From: Streptomyces durmitorensis
GTDB lineage: Bacteria > Actinomycetota > Actinomycetes > Streptomycetales > Streptomycetaceae
Direction of reading: 5' to 3'
Assembly (NCBI RefSeq): GCF_023498005.1
Contig: NZ_CP097289.1
Span: forward strand, 5,518,001-5,582,000
DNA length: 64,000 nt
Under the pieces are notes generated by a model. It was not told where the DNA came from. It did not search any database and saw only the letters and a program-made list of their open reading frames with translations. Positions 61,575 to 64,000 of this stretch are shown piece by piece (position 1 is the stretch's first letter; each line of letters starts with the position of its first letter). The translations under genes were made by a program, and so were the position numbers.

Positions 61575-61598
61575 TGTACCTACACGATGTAGGTACAT
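61574..61598. promoter_or_regulatory. VapB operator overlapping the vapBC promoter
   Basis: ATGTACCTAC (61574-61583) and GTAGGTACAT (61589-61598) are perfect inverted copies with a 5-nt spacer. A TACATT -10-like box ends at 61599 and the vapB ATG is at 61606, so the operator covers the promoter as expected for autoregulation. Confidence 0.85.
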
Positions 61599-61605
61599 TG
61601 AGGGC

Positions 61606-61887
61606 ATGGAAACCATCGGCCTGCGCGAGCTGAACCAGAACCCCTCCAAGGCAGTGGCCCGGGTACGGGCCGGGGCGTCGATACTCGTCACCGACCGGGG
61701 CAAGCCGGTCCTGCGCATGGTTCCGGAGACCGAAGCGCCCGGCACGTTGCAGCGCTTGCTCGAATCGGGCGACGTCACCGCGCCCGCCGAGCAGGGCATG
61801 CCCGAGGTGTTCACCGATCTCGCACCCGAACTCGGCAGTCTCTCCGACGTCCTGCTCGAAGAGCGCGACAGGGAGCGCCGCCGGTGA
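61606..61887 (+). CDS. vapB: Antitoxin of a type II vapBC pair (Phd/YefM type)
   Basis: A 93-residue protein. METIGLRELNQNPSKAVARVR and the later LVTDRGKPVLRMVP match the Phd/YefM DNA-binding fold. The C-terminus, which should bind the toxin, is acidic and mixed (GDVTAPAEQGMPEVFTDL). It overlaps the toxin gene by 4 bp (GTGA). It is preceded by its own palindrome and likely has a leaderless start. Confidence 0.9.
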   Translation: METIGLRELNQNPSKAVARVRAGASILVTDRGKPVLRMVPETEAPGTLQRLLESGDVTAPAEQGMPEVFTDLAPELGSLSDVLLEERDRERRR

Positions 61888-62288
61888 TCTACCTCGACAG
61901 TTGTGTGCTCCTGAAGTTCATCAAGCCGGAGAAGGAGACCGAGGCGCTGCGCGCCTGGAGGGCCGGGCTGCCGGACGGGACGGAGCTGCTCGGCAGCGAA
62001 CTGGCCCGCCTGGAGATCACCCGGACCCTGTATCGCGCGGGCGTCGACCATCAGCGCGTCCCCTTCTTTGTGGGGCAGGCCGTACGCGGTGTCTATCTCG
62101 CCGACGTCACCACCACGGTCATGGCGCGGGCCGCCGCCTATCGGACTCAGCGGCTCGGCACGCTCGACGCCATCCACCTGGCGAGTGCGGACCCCTTCCG
62201 GCAGGACATCACGGAGTTCGTCACCTACGGCCAGGAACTAGCCCGCGCGGCCGAGGAGCTCGGCTTTCCGGTGAGCTCCCCGGCGTAA
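61884..62288 (+). CDS. vapC: PIN-domain ribonuclease toxin VapC
   Basis: A 134-residue PIN domain. The first Asp (YLDSCVLLK), the Glu (ELARLEITR) and the third acid (LDAIHLASA) are in place. The fourth acidic position, normally Asp in TYD, reads TYGQEL, so it is changed to Gly. PIN toxins cut tRNA or rRNA; loss of the fourth acid may lower or change activity. The GTG at 61884 overlaps vapB. Confidence 0.88.
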   Translation: MIYLDSCVLLKFIKPEKETEALRAWRAGLPDGTELLGSELARLEITRTLYRAGVDHQRVPFFVGQAVRGVYLADVTTTVMARAAAYRTQRLGTLDAIHLASADPFRQDITEFVTYGQELARAAEELGFPVSSPA

Positions 62289-62334
62289 CGGACCAGCGGC
62301 GCGGGGGCGCGGGGAGCCGGATACCGTCAGGGTC

Positions 62335-63702
62335 ATGCAAGACCAGCCGCCCGCCCCCGCAGAGCCGTCCCCCACAGAGGCCACCCCCGCGGCCTGCCCC
62401 GCAGGGGCCCCGCCCGAGGCCCAGGGGTCAGACGAGGCCCAGGGGCCAGAGCTCTTCACGTGGGAGTTCGCCACCGACCCCTACCCCGCCTATGCCTGGC
62501 TCCGCGAGCACGCCCCCGTGCACAGGACCCGGCTGCCCAGCGGTGTGGAGGCCTGGCTGGTCACCCGGTACGTCGACGCCAAGCAGGCGCTCGCCGACCA
62601 GCGGCTCAGCAAGAACCCCGCCCATCACGGCGAGCCCGCGCACGCGAAGAGCAAGACCGGCATCCCGGGCGAACGCAGCGCGAACCTGATGACGCACCTG
62701 CTCAACATCGACCCGCCGGACCACACCCGCCTGCGCCGCCTCGTCTCCAAGGCCTTCACGCCCCGCCGTATCGCCGAATTCGCGCCCCGCGTCCAGGAGT
62801 TGACCGACCGGCTCATCGACCAGTTCGCGGAGAAGGGGGAAGCCGACCTCATCCACGACTTCGCCTTCCCCCTCCCCATCTACGCCATCTGCGACCTGCT
62901 CGGCGTGCCCCGCGAGGACCAGGACGACTTCCGTGACTGGGCGGGGATGATGATCCGCCACGGCGGAGGGCCCAGGGGCGGTGTCGCCCGGTCGGTGAAG
63001 AAGATGCGCGGGTACCTCGCCGAGCTGATCCACCGCAAGCGCCTCGAACCCGGCGACGACCTCATCTCCGGGCTCATCCGCGCCTCGGACCACGGTGAGC
63101 ACCTCACCGAGAACGAGGCCGCCGCGATGGCCTTCATCCTTCTCTTCGCCGGGTTCGAGACCACCGTCAATCTCATCGGCAACGGCACCTACGCCCTCCT
63201 CACCCACCCCGAGCAGCGCGAGCGGCTCCAGGGCTCCCTCAGGGACGGCGACACCGGCCTCCTGGAGACCGGTCTTGAGGAGCTCCTCCGCTTCGACGGT
63301 CCCGTCGAACTCGCCACGTGGCGGTTCGCCACCGAGCCGCTGACCATCGGAGGGGAGGACATCGCCGCCGGCGACCCCGTCCTCGTCGTCCTCGCCGCCG
63401 CCGATCGTGACCCCGAACGCTTCGACCGGCCGGACACGCTCGACCTCTCCCGGCGCGACAACCAACACCTCGGCTACGGCCATGGCATTCATTACTGTCT
63501 CGGTGCGCCGCTCGCCCGGCTCGAAGGGCAGGCCGCCCTCGCGACTCTTCTGCGGCGCCTCCCTGACCTGCGACTCGCGGTGGAACCTGGTGATTTGAGA
63601 TGGCGCGGCGGGCTCATCATGCGCGGACTCCGCACGCTGCCCGTGGAGTTCACACCCGCACAGCAGAGCAAAGATTCGACCCCGGAAACGACGTTTAGCT
63701 GA
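62335..63702 (+). CDS. Cytochrome P450 (CYP107-like)
   Basis: A 455-residue P450. The I-helix motif is AGFETT, the ExxR is EELLR, and the heme-binding loop is GYGHGIHYCLGAPLARLEG, with the Cys ligand near residue 388. A Pro/Ala/Glu-rich head of about 35 residues precedes the core. No ferredoxin or reductase is adjacent. The CYP107 resemblance is by motif only. Confidence 0.92.
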   Translation: MQDQPPAPAEPSPTEATPAACPAGAPPEAQGSDEAQGPELFTWEFATDPYPAYAWLREHAPVHRTRLPSGVEAWLVTRYVDAKQALADQRLSKNPAHHGEPAHAKSKTGIPGERSANLMTHLLNIDPPDHTRLRRLVSKAFTPRRIAEFAPRVQELTDRLIDQFAEKGEADLIHDFAFPLPIYAICDLLGVPREDQDDFRDWAGMMIRHGGGPRGGVARSVKKMRGYLAELIHRKRLEPGDDLISGLIRASDHGEHLTENEAAAMAFILLFAGFETTVNLIGNGTYALLTHPEQRERLQGSLRDGDTGLLETGLEELLRFDGPVELATWRFATEPLTIGGEDIAAGDPVLVVLAAADRDPERFDRPDTLDLSRRDNQHLGYGHGIHYCLGAPLARLEGQAALATLLRRLPDLRLAVEPGDLRWRGGLIMRGLRTLPVEFTPAQQSKDSTPETTFS

Positions 63703-63781
63703 CGGACCGTCAAGACTGTGACTTTCACGTGATCTCCGCTGCATCGACTTGTGACAAGCGTTCGACTGCCGCTACGTTCAC

Positions 63782-63813
63782 CGACGACTCGGCATCCCGT
63801 GCCGCAGTCGTCG
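63782..63813 (+). promoter_or_regulatory. Strong hairpin in the leader of the second Rpf gene
   Basis: CGACGACTCGGCA (63782-63794) and TGCCGCAGTCGTCG (63800-63813) form a 13-bp stem with one bulged C and a 5-nt loop, 25 nt before the ATG at 63839. It may affect initiation or mRNA stability. No cyclic-di-AMP (ydaO) riboswitch sequence was recognised nearby. Confidence 0.55.
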
Positions 63814-63838
63814 CTCCAGTCACGCGAAAGGCAACCGC

Positions 63839-64000
63839 ATGATCTCCGGCAATGGTCGTCACCGACGCCCCCGCCAGGCCCCGGCCCTGATCGTCGCGGC
63901 AGGAGTCGCAGGATCGGCCATCGCCATCCCGCTGCTCGGCGCCACCAGTGCGAGCGCGGCGGACACCGCCACGTGGGACAAGCTCGCGGAGTGCGAGAGC
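63839..64000 (+). CDS. Resuscitation-promoting factor-type secreted protein (3' truncated by window)
   Basis: The first 54 residues are visible: an Arg-rich n-region, a hydrophobic signal core (LIVAAGVAGSAIAIPLLGAT), a cleavage site after SASA, then the start of the Rpf domain ATWDKLAECES. This is the short, RpfA-like form in which the catalytic domain comes first. GAAAGG 8 nt upstream of the ATG is a ribosome site. The rest lies beyond the window. Confidence 0.88.
   Translation, partial: MISGNGRHRRPRQAPALIVAAGVAGSAIAIPLLGATSASAADTATWDKLAECES

Noticed and set aside
63703..63838. Possible ydaO (cyclic-di-AMP) riboswitch upstream of the Rpf gene
   Set aside because: The gap is short and none of the conserved ydaO sequence blocks are visible; only an unrelated hairpin is present.

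Overview
The window is about 64 kb of very GC-rich DNA (roughly 70% or more) with GTG and TTG starts, strong third-position GC bias and gene content typical of a Streptomyces chromosome core. That content includes Rpf-type muralytic enzymes, a galTEK operon, LuxR-type response regulators, SUKH immunity proteins, an AAG-rich PQQ-propeller pair, Uma2, and leaderless genes with TANNNT boxes 6-7 nt before the start codon. The genus is inferred from content and style; no sequence search was run. No rRNA, CRISPR array, insertion sequence, prophage or replication origin was seen.

Layout. The left edge (3-6080) has the tail of an Rpf protein, rsmA-ispE, a membrane acyltransferase and an ABC-F ATPase. 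Positions 6227-11002 hold two tandem paralogous membrane proteins with proline-rich N-termini and beta-propeller domains, then a degenerate LuxR response regulator. Positions 11032-16425 hold a sodium:sugar symporter divergent from galT-galE-galK. Positions 16444-22158 are mostly regulators and small enzymes: GNAT, a LuxR regulator, MarR next to a trans-aconitate-type methyltransferase, a shrunken VOC protein, Uma2, and a desaturase-TetR operon. Then come ppc and, on the minus strand, glmU, prs, rplY and pth, with tRNA-Gln(UUG) and a homing-endonuclease-like protein just beside it.

The region 32736-38301 is the most accessory-looking. It holds a YwqJ-type deaminase plus SUKH-3, then a protein that joins a WHH nuclease-like domain to a SUKH domain, then a 1041-residue protein with an Imm35-like head, long Pro/Gly repeats, a deaminase-like domain and a SUKH-4-like tail. 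This looks like a locus in which toxin and immunity folds have been joined in single polypeptides. It is followed by a DivIVA-like coiled-coil protein, a DUF485/acetate-type symporter pair, an MFS exporter, a MacB-like ABC transporter with a hairpin-rich leader, and mfd. The right end has a MOSC and HNH-lipoprotein pair, a methylase-like protein, a Ser/Thr kinase with TPR-like tail, a SurA-like lipoprotein, mazG, a vapBC toxin-antitoxin pair, a P450 and the start of a second Rpf protein.

Between genes there is a dispersed palindromic repeat with a classical G-quadruplex motif (GGGTGGGTGGGCGGG), seen at 845, 25274, 25442, 38407 and 39622, mostly after gene ends. One copy runs straight into a six-unit 37-39 nt minisatellite. 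Another intergenic region (16967-17096) encodes a very long nested hairpin upstream of a response regulator. Candidate operators are visible for MarR, TetR, VapB and possibly DasR.
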